A stretch of DNA of 20,446 nt from Candidatus Rifleibacteriota bacterium (GTDB lineage Bacteria > Riflebacteria > Ozemobacteria > Ozemobacterales > Ozemobacteraceae), in the NCBI GenBank assembly GCA_029560455.1, contig JAKQKW010000386.1:1-20446 (forward strand). Reading direction: 5' to 3'. The position numbers and the translations under genes are program-made. Positions 7,746 to 15,466 of the stretch are shown here, one piece after another. Under the pieces are notes generated by a model, which did not search any database, was not told where the DNA came from, and saw only the letters and a program-made list of their open reading frames with translations. Within the stretch, counting starts at the first letter, position 1. Each line of letters starts with the position of its first letter.

Positions 7746-8798
7746 ATGTGGGTGGCTTTACATATCAGCGTTTGTGTGATTTTTCTGCTGCTTGCGGCTT
7801 TCTGGGTCGGTAAAAAACTTGGCCAGAGAAAATTCTTCAAGATCGAGCAGGAAATGAAAGCTCTGGAGCTGTCGTTCAAACACCTTACCAACGATATCGA
7901 AATGGTCGCCAGCCACAATATCAAAGCCCTCGAAGGCCAGTGTAATGTGCTAAAAGAGCTGCTGACGGTTGCCGATAAAAAGTGTCTCTATGCCAACGAT
8001 CTTCTCAAAGAGATCGATGATGGGGTAGAAGCTCTGCGCAAGCGTAATTTGAATCCGGCCAATGCCTTGACGAGCATTGATCAGGGGCATGACAAGCGAT
8101 TTCGCAAAGAAGTCCAGGATACTCTTGAAGAGATGCTTAAAAAGATTGCTGCTCTCAATACCCGCGTCAGCGAGCTCGAAGACTGTCAGGGAACAGATAT
8201 TGCCCATGCCGGTGGTGGTTTTGACCAGGATGAGCTGAAAATGATGATCAGCAATGAGGTTTCGGTATACCTCAAAGCTCTGGAAGCCAGTTTTGAAACC
8301 TACGAACCGGCAGTGGCGACTGCAAACAGTCGCGGCTTTGAACGCCCGGGTGAAAACATCACTCCCAGAGTTTTTGAAAATGCCGGCGACCGACCGCAGG
8401 TGCATGAAAAGATTGTTGATAAAGGTACTGATCGGCCGGTTCTGCGGGCAGTCGGCCGGGAATCAACGGTTAACAGTGCTCCGGTTGCGCAATCTCTGCA
8501 GTCTTCGCAGTCTTCACCGCCTGCTGCTACAGCTGCATCTCTCAAACCTGTTACAAGCCTGCCATTAAAAGAAGTTCGGGTTGAAATGGCTGAAATTCCG
8601 GTCAAAAAAACCGATCTCTGCCGCACACCATCAGCTACCCCTCCGCCGGCAAACTTTCGGGTCAATGAGGTTCTCAGGCTTTATTCTGAGGGCTATTCAC
8701 TGCCTCAGATCGCCAGAAACCTTAATATGGGCAAGGGCGAGATCGAACTGATCATCAAGATTTATGGTGAAAACCTCAGCATGAGGAATGTTCTCTGA
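7746..8798 (+). CDS. Membrane-anchored coiled-coil protein with SwrB/DUF6115-like C-terminal HTH
   Basis: A 350-residue protein: one N-terminal membrane segment (about 3-23), a long helical and probably coiled-coil region (about 28-150), a disordered Ser/Ala/Pro-rich stretch (about 190-300), and a C-terminal helix-turn-helix-like module (about 305-340, VLRLYSEGYSLPQIARNLNMGKGEIELI). This layout resembles SwrB-type proteins (DUF6115/DUF2802), which in Bacillus act at the membrane in flagellar basal-body maturation. That link is from family knowledge; no flagellar gene is next to it here. A GAGG lies 9 bases before the ATG. The stop overlaps the next start (TGATG), so translation is probably coupled to the transporter gene. 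Confidence 0.75.
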   Translation: MWVALHISVCVIFLLLAAFWVGKKLGQRKFFKIEQEMKALELSFKHLTNDIEMVASHNIKALEGQCNVLKELLTVADKKCLYANDLLKEIDDGVEALRKRNLNPANALTSIDQGHDKRFRKEVQDTLEEMLKKIAALNTRVSELEDCQGTDIAHAGGGFDQDELKMMISNEVSVYLKALEASFETYEPAVATANSRGFERPGENITPRVFENAGDRPQVHEKIVDKGTDRPVLRAVGRESTVNSAPVAQSLQSSQSSPPAATAASLKPVTSLPLKEVRVEMAEIPVKKTDLCRTPSATPPPANFRVNEVLRLYSEGYSLPQIARNLNMGKGEIELIIKIYGENLSMRNVL

Positions 8799-10018
8799 TG
8801 TCGAAACGAAAGAGCACTGATAAAACAGCTCGTAAGTCTGATCAGGCCTCAACTGTTGTGACAGTTGCAGCACCCGTGTCTTGTGAGCATGCGATAGCCG
8901 CCGGTAGCGGTCCATCATTTTTAAAAAGTCTGCCCCCTTCGGTTAAAAACTGGCTGATTCTGACCGGGTTCGTGGTGGCCGGCATCGGTATTTATTACCT
9001 TGCCAATGTCATTGCACCGTTTCTTGTATCACTGGTGGTTGCCTACATTCTCAACCCGGTGGTCAGAAAACTGGTGGAGCGCAAAGTTCCGCGACCCTGG
9101 GCGGTTCTCTCGGTGTTTCTTGCCTGTTTTGCTGTATTTGTTCTGTTTATCGTGCCTTTCACCCTTACCATGATCTCTGAGGCAGGTGACCTGGTGATCA
9201 AGCTCAGCAACCTCGATGTCAAAAGGCTTGCCGACAATTACAAGGTGCTCGGGCTCGATTTTTACGAAAAGTTTTCGAATTATCCCTATGTTAAGACATA
9301 CATCGATGAGTTCGTGCAGAGTGACCGGGTGCGCGAGCTGGCAGCCCAGGGCGTGATTCTTGTAAAAGATGGCGCGGTGACTACCTTTAAAAAGGTGCTT
9401 GGCTTTCTCGGTGGCGCCTTTTCAGGTATGTTCAACATGTTTCTGATCCCTATTCTCGTTTTTTACATTCTTCTCGACATGGATGAAATCTACGCCGGTT
9501 TCAAGATGTTGATTCCGCACGATTACCGGTCAAGAACTCTCGATGTGTTGCGTAAGCTCGATAAACAGCTGAGTTCGCTGCTGCGCGGCCAGCTGCTGGC
9601 CAATTCGATTTTTGCCGGGCTGATGACCATCGGAATCTGGTTTTCCGGTCTGCATTTTTTCCTTTTTCTTGGTTTGTTTGCAGGCATTGCCAATTTCATT
9701 CCCTATCTCGGGGGGCTGTTTACCGTCATTCTGGCACTGCTGCTTGCCATCGCCCAGTTTGGTTTTTCGGGCATGCTGGTTGCGGCCATGGCCAAGGTCG
9801 CCGTTGCGGTTCTGATAATTCAAAGTATCGACGGCTGGTATCTGCAACCCTACGTCGTCGGTGAAAACGCTGGTTTGCACCCGCTTACCGTAATGCTGGC
9901 ACTTACCATCGCCGGCAGTCTCGGCGGCATACCTGGTATGGTGCTCGCCGTGCCGGCAACCGTCATTCTTAAAGTTTTTGGTCGCGAAATCTACCACGAA
10001 CTCTACGACCAGGTGTGA
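8798..10018 (+). CDS. AI-2E family transporter (PerM-like)
   Basis: A 406-residue polytopic inner-membrane protein of the AI-2E/PerM permease family. Members have been linked to export of autoinducer-2 and to Na+/H+ exchange, so the substrate here is unknown. After a polar 45-residue N-terminus come about eight membrane spans. Family features include the start of the core (VIAPFLVSLVVAYILNPVVR), an amphipathic middle (about 130-200), LFLGLFAGIANFIPYLGGLF, and the C-terminal QSIDGWYLQPYVVGE then LAGSLGGIPGM-type segment. Length is normal for the family. It shares one base with the preceding gene and its stop lies two bases before the ABC ATPase ATG. Confidence 0.93.
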   Translation: MSKRKSTDKTARKSDQASTVVTVAAPVSCEHAIAAGSGPSFLKSLPPSVKNWLILTGFVVAGIGIYYLANVIAPFLVSLVVAYILNPVVRKLVERKVPRPWAVLSVFLACFAVFVLFIVPFTLTMISEAGDLVIKLSNLDVKRLADNYKVLGLDFYEKFSNYPYVKTYIDEFVQSDRVRELAAQGVILVKDGAVTTFKKVLGFLGGAFSGMFNMFLIPILVFYILLDMDEIYAGFKMLIPHDYRSRTLDVLRKLDKQLSSLLRGQLLANSIFAGLMTIGIWFSGLHFFLFLGLFAGIANFIPYLGGLFTVILALLLAIAQFGFSGMLVAAMAKVAVAVLIIQSIDGWYLQPYVVGENAGLHPLTVMLALTIAGSLGGIPGMVLAVPATVILKVFGREIYHELYDQV

Positions 10019-10020
10019 AA

Positions 10021-10965
10021 ATGAATGCTGATAACGCCATTATCGTAAATCGTCTCTGCAAAAACTTCGGCCGGAAACAGGTGCTCAAAGGTCTCGATTT
10101 TTCGGTGCCGCTCAATACCATCGCCGGTTTTCTCGGCCCGAATGGCGCCGGCAAGACGACGACGATGCGCATGCTGCTTGGCCTGATTCCAGGTATTGAT
10201 GGTGAAATAACTATGCTGGGCCAGACCATGCCAGGCGGCCGAACGGTCGCACTCGAAGAAATCGGAGCGGTGGTCGAAAACCCTGCATTCATAGAATCAA
10301 TGAGCGCTTATGAGAATCTTTACTGGTTTGGCAGTCTGTATAAGCCACTTACCGATCAGCGGATATTAGAAGTGATCGAGATGGTTGGTCTGCGAGATGC
10401 TGCCCGTCAGCGGTTCGGCACCTTTTCCACCGGTATGAAGCAGCGCCTTGGCGTTGCCTTCGGCATTCTGCACCGGCCCAGGCTGCTGATTCTCGACGAG
10501 CCGACCAGCGGCATGGATCCGGCAGGCCGGGTTCACATGCGCGAAATTCTGACCCGCATTCACGATGAAGAAAAGACCTCGATTTTTCTTTCGAGTCATC
10601 TGCTCGACGAAGTGCAGCGTCTCTGCAACTATGTCGTGATCATCGACAATGGCAGATGTGTTAAACAGGGCTATGTGTCTGAACTGCTTTCCGGCCATAG
10701 CGAAAAATGGGAAATAAGGGTAGCTGACGAAGACGCCACGAAAACCCGCGAATTGCTTGCCGCCATGCATGAAGCGGTCATCGATATCAATCAGGGTCCG
10801 CGCGGGCTTATTGTCAGCCTGCAGCCCGGAAAATCGGCTGAGGTTAACAGCAGTCTGATCAAAGCCGGGGTGCGGGTGACGGCGCTGATTCCGCTTGAAG
10901 CATCTCTCGAAGAGACCTTCATCAAGCTGACCGGCAACGGTGTTACCGTCGGAGGTGGCGCATGA
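10021..10965 (+). CDS. ABC transporter ATP-binding protein, BcrA-like
   Basis: A 314-residue ABC ATPase subunit that would drive the membrane protein encoded immediately downstream. Walker A GPNGAGKT (39-46), signature FSTGMKQRL (135-143), Walker B LLILDEP (155-161), switch histidine H193 in SSHLLDEV. The ENPAF segment near 86-90 and the C-terminal extra domain are typical of the BcrA/NatA-like drug or peptide exporter group. ATG at 10021 is preferred because AGGTG lies 5 bases before it; a GTG at 10015 overlapping the transporter's stop is also possible and would add two residues. It overlaps the permease gene by four bases (ATGA). Confidence 0.95.
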   Translation: MNADNAIIVNRLCKNFGRKQVLKGLDFSVPLNTIAGFLGPNGAGKTTTMRMLLGLIPGIDGEITMLGQTMPGGRTVALEEIGAVVENPAFIESMSAYENLYWFGSLYKPLTDQRILEVIEMVGLRDAARQRFGTFSTGMKQRLGVAFGILHRPRLLILDEPTSGMDPAGRVHMREILTRIHDEEKTSIFLSSHLLDEVQRLCNYVVIIDNGRCVKQGYVSELLSGHSEKWEIRVADEDATKTRELLAAMHEAVIDINQGPRGLIVSLQPGKSAEVNSSLIKAGVRVTALIPLEASLEETFIKLTGNGVTVGGGA

Positions 10966-11867
10966 GACGCATGCTGTTTCTGATTTTGTTTGAGCTGAAG
11001 AAAATTCTTAACCGCAAGAAGGCACTTCTGTTTCTGTTGGCCCTCAACATCGTGCCGCTGGTTGCCAGCCTGGCTTTAATCGTGGCTTACGTTAAGTTCA
11101 AAGGGTTTGGATTTGGTGAAGTGCAGTTCTCGGTGCTGCATGAGATCGTTAAAGGGTTGTTTACTGCGCATTTCAAGCTTTTTGCCTTCATTGCGCCCTT
11201 TTTTCTGGCACTTGTCGTCGGTGACAGTTTCTCGACCGAGCTCAGTCGCGGTTACATGAAGATGCTGCTGCTGACACCGGTCAGGCGCTGGCAGGTGATT
11301 ACCGCGAAAACTCTGGCAATCATGCTGTTTCTGCTGCTGGCTGTATGTCTGGGCGGCTTTTTTCTGCAGGCTGACCTGCTGGTTGCCCGCTCGCTGACCC
11401 AGACTTCAGGGCTACTGCCCAATGCGCTTCCTGATGCGCTGAATGTCGATATCAGCAAACCGCTTTATCTGGTCAGTACCTCTTCTGCTTTTCAACTTCT
11501 TGTGCTCACTTTTGTCGGAAACCTGATGCTGATTGGTTTCTTTATCGTATTTGCCCTATTTTTTGAATCGGCGATTCTGATGTCTTTTACCAGTTTGAGC
11601 GCTCTGATGGGTATTCATACCTTTTATCTGATCGCTTCGAGTCTGCTCAATAAAATCGACGTGTGGTATGAGAGCGCCGCAAAATGGTGCTTTACCCGGC
11701 ACCTTGACGAACTTTTTTCGGTGAATACCATCGAAACTATTCTTGAAAGTCGCGGCAATCTGCTGACCGACAATATTTTCACTGCCTGGCAATCAAGTCT
11801 CGGTTGGGCTGTACTTTTTTATGCAATTGCGGTATTATTATTCTCGAGGCGACAGATTCTGCATTAA
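10962..11867 (+). CDS. ABC-2 type permease
   Basis: A 301-residue membrane subunit with about six hydrophobic spans (around residues 20-42, 65-85, 112-135, 175-200, 203-225 and 280-297). It shows the ABC-2 pattern of a cytoplasmic amphipathic start (ELKKILNRKKALL) and ELSRGYMKMLLLTPVRRWQVITAK before the third span, a typical feature of NatB/BcrB/ABC2_membrane proteins. It starts inside the stop of the ATPase gene (ATGA overlap), so the two form one transporter. The direction is probably export; the substrate cannot be told from the sequence. No terminator follows; a sigma-28-type promoter begins four bases after its stop. Confidence 0.9.
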   Translation: MRRMLFLILFELKKILNRKKALLFLLALNIVPLVASLALIVAYVKFKGFGFGEVQFSVLHEIVKGLFTAHFKLFAFIAPFFLALVVGDSFSTELSRGYMKMLLLTPVRRWQVITAKTLAIMLFLLLAVCLGGFFLQADLLVARSLTQTSGLLPNALPDALNVDISKPLYLVSTSSAFQLLVLTFVGNLMLIGFFIVFALFFESAILMSFTSLSALMGIHTFYLIASSLLNKIDVWYESAAKWCFTRHLDELFSVNTIETILESRGNLLTDNIFTAWQSSLGWAVLFYAIAVLLFSRRQILH

Positions 11868-11870
11868 CTA

Positions 11871-11898
11871 TAAACTTTGAGGGGCCCGCTGCCGATGA
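11871..11898 (+). promoter_or_regulatory. Sigma-28-type promoter for the small coiled-coil gene
   Basis: TAAACTTT (11871-11878), 12 bases, GCCGATGA (11891-11898). It matches the TAAA-N14-16-GCCGATAA pattern of FliA/SigD promoters with one mismatch in the -10. The block CTGCCGATGATTATT here is identical to one upstream of the gene at 16070-17029. The predicted start near 11905 gives a leader of about 27 bases that carries GGAGG. Confidence 0.72.
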
Positions 11899-11931
11899 TT
11901 ATTCAGAAATGAAATAATCGGAGGCAGATAA

Positions 11932-12267
11932 ATGAGTTCTTTTAATAGAAAAAGTTGGCTTGGCATGATCCTGTTGGCTTTTGTGTTTTCGCTGACCGGC
12001 AGCACTCTGTTGGCTGTAACCAAACATCAGATATTTGAACTCAGTCAGCAGATCAAACAAAAGCAGGCGCAGGTAAACAAGCTTTATGTTGAACTTCGCA
12101 AACTGAATGAAGAGGGTGGCCCTGATGCCCAGGAAAAAGCCCAGGTGATCATGGCCGAGATTGTTGAACTGAAAGAACAGATTGGTGAACTGCAGAGAAA
12201 TCTTGAACAGCTTAAAAAGACCGCGATGCCGAATGAGGCGCTGATGCGTCGAACCGCAAAGAGATAA
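11932..12267 (+). CDS. Small exported coiled-coil protein
   Basis: A 111-residue protein with a signal peptide or anchor (about 1-28, SWLGMILLAFVFSLTGSTLL) followed by an almost continuous heptad-patterned helix (about 32-103: LSQQIKQKQAQVNKLYVEL and MAEIVELKEQIGELQRNL). It should be periplasmic or membrane-attached and form a coiled coil. I do not recognise the family. GGAGG lies 7 bases before the ATG. It has its own sigma-28-type promoter and a terminator about 50 bases after its stop, so it can be expressed alone, though read-through from the ABC operon is likely too. Confidence 0.8.
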   Translation: MSSFNRKSWLGMILLAFVFSLTGSTLLAVTKHQIFELSQQIKQKQAQVNKLYVELRKLNEEGGPDAQEKAQVIMAEIVELKEQIGELQRNLEQLKKTAMPNEALMRRTAKR

Positions 12268-12320
12268 TTAAAAGTCACTGTTCGAAGACCAGAGCTTTTA
12301 AATTATAAACTCCTCCAAAG

Positions 12321-12359
12321 AACCGCCGCCCGACTGACCACCGGGCGGCGGTTCAGTCT
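12321..12359 (+). terminator. Intrinsic terminator after the small coiled-coil gene
   Basis: A perfect 12-bp GC-rich stem AACCGCCGCCCG/CGGGCGGCGGTT (12321-12332 and 12342-12353) with a 9-base loop, then CAGTCTTTT. The U-run is short and delayed, but the stem is very stable. A weaker TTAAAAG/CTTTTAA inverted repeat lies just upstream (12268-12301). Confidence 0.8.
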
Positions 12360-12365
12360 TTTGTG

Positions 12366-12404
12366 AAAATAAAAATGGCCGGGGCTGTTGGGCCCCGGCC
12401 ATTT
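12366..12404 (-). terminator. Intrinsic terminator of first clostripain gene
   Basis: A perfect 13-bp stem, AAATGGCCGGGGC/GCCCCGGCCATTT (12373-12385 and 12392-12404), with a 6-base loop. Read on the minus strand it is followed by TTATTTT. It begins 15 bases after the leftward protease gene's stop. Confidence 0.92.
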
Positions 12405-12419
12405 CAGGAGAACGTTTAC

Positions 12420-13769
12420 TTATTTGGTTTTCAGCTCACTGAGCAGGTTTCTGACGTTGTTCTGAGTGGCTTCGTCGAGGCCGCCTTCAGTGAACACTCT
12501 GAAGTTCATTTTGGCGATCAGATCGGCGCTGATGTCGCGGTTCTTTTCGTTGGCGGTAGCAACGTAGTCGATCAGACCGGAAACATCACCGCTGCTGACG
12601 GCTGCAACCAGTTCTTTGGTTGAGGTTTTCTTGTAATAATCTTTAACCATGGCTTCCCACATGGTGTCTTTGGCGAAGGCCAGGTCTTTGTATTCAGGTG
12701 AGAAGCTGTATGAAGAGGCCGGGAAATATACGGCCAGACCGGTGGCGTTCTTGGTATTGTAGCCGCTGAGGCCGTTCAGAACGACGGCTTTGTCGATAGC
12801 GGCCATGAGTTTGCTGGCAGCGGTCTGGAAAGCTTCATCCTTGATGGCGTTTTTGGTGAGAGATACAAAGTGGCCAAGGTCGATGTTGGTGCGGTAATAG
12901 AACTTCTGGGCAGCATTGAGGGCGCCCTTGAATTCGGCACCGTGGTTGCCGGCAAGAGCTGCTTTGCAGTAGCCGTTGATAGCATCGCGCAGATTGTCGA
13001 TTTCGCTGCATTTGAGGGCAGACTGTGTGGTTGAAGACATACCGGCGCTGCCACCATTGTATGAGTTGGAATATTCGGTAACGATGTGTTTGGCAAAAGC
13101 TTCAGGATTCATGCCTTTTTTGAAACCGGAAAGGATTTCGAGGTAGGGATAGCCCTGGCCCGGCTCGGTTTCTTCAGAAGCGACGAGATAATCGCAACCA
13201 TCTTTCATGGCATAGGCGACTTCAACCATCTGCATCAGACAGGCGTCAAAGCAGAAAATGTCGAGTTTCTTGCCGAGGGCGGCTTCGATTTCTTTAAGGG
13301 CGACAGTCAGCTGGTTGGTGGTAATGTGGTTGCCAGACTGGTCGTCATAAGAAATGCCTTTGATGATTTCGCCTTTGGCATCTTTCCAACCTGAGCCATG
13401 GTTCCAGACTACTGAGCAGTAGTGCTTGGCGGGGTAGGCTCTGGCTGTTTCCACAACGAATTTTACATATTCATGATAGTCGCCCATGTCGATTTCACCG
13501 GGTTCGCCGATTACTTTGGCGCCATCTTTTTCGACGTAGTAGAGAGTGGCAGGAGCGTGTTCGCGGTCAAGCAGGCAGATTACATTGAGATTATCGTTAG
13601 AACCACCGGCTGAAACCATTTCCTGCAGGTCGCCAACACCAAAAGAATCGAGGTTGTTGTCGGCATTGAGGAAAACCATGAAAGTCCATTCTTTCTGGGC
13701 GGCGCTGGCCGGAGCACAAAAGACGCATGCCAGAAGAATAACTGCAAGAATACTGAATACACGCTTCAT
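12420..13769 (-). CDS. Secreted clostripain-family (C11) cysteine peptidase
   Basis: A 449-residue secreted protease. A signal peptide occupies about residues 1-23 (hydrophobic core VFSILAVILLACVF, APASA before the cut). The C11 catalytic dyad is visible: His124 in VVWNHGSGW and Cys177 in FDACLMQMVEVA, with the preceding NADNNLD motif (35-41). Clostripain-type enzymes cut after basic residues and are often self-processed; neither property can be confirmed here. The C-terminal 200 residues are helical and match its neighbour's. An AAGGAG lies 8 bases before the ATG; a fully consensus sigma-70 promoter and a strong terminator enclose it, so it should be expressed strongly as a single gene. The next gene to the right is a full-length paralogue, so this is a tandem duplication. 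Confidence 0.93.
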   Translation of the reverse strand: MKRVFSILAVILLACVFCAPASAAQKEWTFMVFLNADNNLDSFGVGDLQEMVSAGGSNDNLNVICLLDREHAPATLYYVEKDGAKVIGEPGEIDMGDYHEYVKFVVETARAYPAKHYCSVVWNHGSGWKDAKGEIIKGISYDDQSGNHITTNQLTVALKEIEAALGKKLDIFCFDACLMQMVEVAYAMKDGCDYLVASEETEPGQGYPYLEILSGFKKGMNPEAFAKHIVTEYSNSYNGGSAGMSSTTQSALKCSEIDNLRDAINGYCKAALAGNHGAEFKGALNAAQKFYYRTNIDLGHFVSLTKNAIKDEAFQTAASKLMAAIDKAVVLNGLSGYNTKNATGLAVYFPASSYSFSPEYKDLAFAKDTMWEAMVKDYYKKTSTKELVAAVSSGDVSGLIDYVATANEKNRDISADLIAKMNFRVFTEGGLDEATQNNVRNLLSELKTK

Positions 13770-13858
13770 ACTTATTACTCCTTATACTCTTATACGGGAA
13801 GCAGAACGTTCAAGAACAATACTTATTCGATACTTATACAAAATACACTGATCTTTTG

Positions 13859-13887
13859 ATTATAGAACCACAAATGTACCCTGTCAA
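13859..13887 (-). promoter_or_regulatory. Perfect-consensus sigma-70 promoter of first clostripain gene
   Basis: On the minus strand TTGACA (13887-13882), exactly 17 bases, TATAAT (13864-13859). Every consensus position matches. The predicted start near 13852 leaves a leader of about 80 bases containing repeated ATAAGTAT octamers (minus strand; at 13819-13826 and 13830-13837, and once over the start codon at 13768-13775). Confidence 0.9.
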
Positions 13888-13921
13888 GGAAACTCGAAAA
13901 TGTTTCTTAACTTATTTGTCT

Positions 13922-13967
13922 AAAATGAAAAAGCCCCCGAGCACCTTGAGCGACCGGGGGCTTTTTT
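13922..13967 (-). terminator. Intrinsic terminator of second clostripain gene
   Basis: AAAAAGCCCCCG (13928-13939) pairs with CGGGGGCTTTTT (13955-13966) across a 15-base loop. Read on the minus strand, the stem runs into TTTTTCATTTTA. It starts about 10 bases after the leftward gene's stop. Confidence 0.9.
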
Positions 13968-13976
13968 AAAGTGTTC

Positions 13977-15341
13977 TTACTTGCCGGAAACTGAATCTTT
14001 GAGAGCTTCGAACAGGCTTTCGAATTCGCCTTCGATTGCTTTCGGCAGAAGTTTTTCTGAGTAAACGGCGAAGTTGAGTTCCTGCAGGGCGATGCGGCTG
14101 GCTTCAGGATTCTGGGCGGCTTCGGCGACCAGATTTCTCATTTCGTCGAGATTACCAGCGGTTACACCGGCAACTACGCGTTCAGCGGCTTCTTTTTTGG
14201 CCAGAGCGGCGATCATTTCATCCCACATGGTGGCTTTGGCGAAACACAGGCCATTGTATTTCGATTCGAGAACCAGGTTGGCCGGCAGGTAGATAGCCAG
14301 ACCCTTCGAGTTCTTGGTGGTAGAACCGGTAACTTTGTTGATGATGATGGCGGCTTTAACAGCGGCGATAACTTTATCGCAGGCAGTTTTTACAGCAGCG
14401 TCAATGCCGGTCTGAGCCTGAAGCAGTTCGGCAAAATGAACCAGGTCGATATTGCCCGGGTCACCGAACTTCTGAACTCTGGCGAGGGCTGATTTAACGA
14501 TCATGGTGTTTTTGCCGGTCATCAGAGCTTTGGCGAGACCATTTACCGAGTCAACGACCGGGCCGAACTTGGAGAGGTCGAGGGCTGACTGGGTTGATTC
14601 GTCGAAACCCTGGCTGCCACCATTGTATGATTTGGCAAAAGCGTTAACCCAGTTGAGGGCATAAGCCTGAGCGTTCATACCGGCTTTGACACCACGAAGA
14701 ATATCGTCATAGGGGGCGCCTTTGCCCGGTTCAAGTTCTTCAGAAGCGACCATGTATACAACATTGTCTTTAACGGCATGAGCGACTTCAACCATCTGCA
14801 TCAGACAGGCGTCAAAGTTCAGGATGTCGATTTTCTGACCGAGAATCTTGCTGACTTCGGCAACTGCAGTACCAAGCTGAGCGTTGGTGATGTGATTGTT
14901 TGAAGAATCATCATAAGAAATACCACGGTAGATAGCGCTGGTGCCTTTGTTTTTCCAGCCTGAGCCGTGATTCCAGATGGTGAAGCAGTAATGCTTGGCC
15001 GGGTAATTTTCTTTAACGAATTTGGCAAAAGCGACAAACTGGCGGTAATCGCCCATGTCCATTTCGCCCATGTCTTTTACTTTTTTGATGTTGTTCTTTT
15101 CGATGTAGTTGATCTGAGCCGGGCCGTGTTCACGGTCGATAAGGCTGACGATATTCAGGAAATCACTTGAGCCAACTTTGGCCATTTCCTGCTGGTCTTC
15201 TACACCAAACGGATCCAGATTGTTGTCGGCGTTAAGGAACACTGCTACGGTCCAGTCTTTGGCTGCGGCAGCGTTTGCAGGTGTGTATGCAGCGCACAAC
15301 AACAGGGTTACAACGACGATGATACTTGATACTCGCTTCAT
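13977..15341 (-). CDS. Secreted clostripain-family (C11) cysteine peptidase, paralogue
   Basis: A 454-residue paralogue of the adjacent protease. A signal peptide covers about residues 1-25 (IIVVVTLLLCAAYTPANA). The dyad is intact: His125 in IWNHGSGWK and Cys179 in NFDACLMQMVEVAHA; the shared NADNNLDPFG block is at 37-46. Both proteins align over their whole length, including GISYDD, ASEE.EPG and the STKN/NTKN-G-LA-YLPA/YFPA region, so neither copy looks decayed. AGGGAG lies 7 bases before the ATG. It has its own promoter and terminator and is therefore regulated separately from its twin. The leader can form a stem-loop at its 5' end. Target proteins are unknown. Confidence 0.93.
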   Translation of the reverse strand: MKRVSSIIVVVTLLLCAAYTPANAAAAKDWTVAVFLNADNNLDPFGVEDQQEMAKVGSSDFLNIVSLIDREHGPAQINYIEKNNIKKVKDMGEMDMGDYRQFVAFAKFVKENYPAKHYCFTIWNHGSGWKNKGTSAIYRGISYDDSSNNHITNAQLGTAVAEVSKILGQKIDILNFDACLMQMVEVAHAVKDNVVYMVASEELEPGKGAPYDDILRGVKAGMNAQAYALNWVNAFAKSYNGGSQGFDESTQSALDLSKFGPVVDSVNGLAKALMTGKNTMIVKSALARVQKFGDPGNIDLVHFAELLQAQTGIDAAVKTACDKVIAAVKAAIIINKVTGSTTKNSKGLAIYLPANLVLESKYNGLCFAKATMWDEMIAALAKKEAAERVVAGVTAGNLDEMRNLVAEAAQNPEASRIALQELNFAVYSEKLLPKAIEGEFESLFEALKDSVSGK

Positions 15342-15367
15342 TCTCGGTCTCCCTGAACTTATATACT

Positions 15368-15392
15368 TATCCGGGAATGCTCGCTCCGGATA
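15368..15392 (-). promoter_or_regulatory. 5'-terminal leader stem-loop of second clostripain mRNA
   Basis: TATCCGG and CCGGATA (7-bp inverted repeat, 11-base loop) sit exactly where transcription from the promoter at 15399-15427 should begin. A stem at the very 5' end could protect the mRNA from decay. This is inference from position. Confidence 0.4.
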
Positions 15393-15398
15393 CTTAAC

Positions 15399-15427
15399 AT
15401 TCTAATGGCGTCTTGAAAAGTGCGCAA
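15399..15427 (-). promoter_or_regulatory. Sigma-70 promoter of second clostripain gene
   Basis: On the minus strand TTGCGC (15427-15422), 17 bases, TAGAAT (15404-15399): five of six matches in the -10, a weaker -35. Its -35 abuts a 40-base palindrome that could hold a regulator. Confidence 0.6.
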
Positions 15428-15466
15428 GAGGGCAAAGAAAAAAATGTACATTTTTTTTTGCCCTCT
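15427..15466. repeat. 40-base near-perfect palindrome between divergent promoters
   Basis: AGAGGGCAAA and TTTGCCCTCT outer arms enclose an A-tract, a central TGTACA and a T-tract. The halves are symmetrical except for one G in the A-tract and two bases of length. It lies between the -35 boxes of the leftward protease and the rightward acetyltransferase. It is not needed as a terminator, since both genes point away, so an operator or a cruciform-forming element is more likely. Confidence 0.75.

Noticed and set aside
11892..11920. Inverted repeat CCGAT...ATCGG overlapping the small coiled-coil gene's leader as a riboswitch or terminator
   Set aside because: Pairing needs a three-base bulge, there is no U-run, and the left arm is better explained as the sigma-28-type -10.
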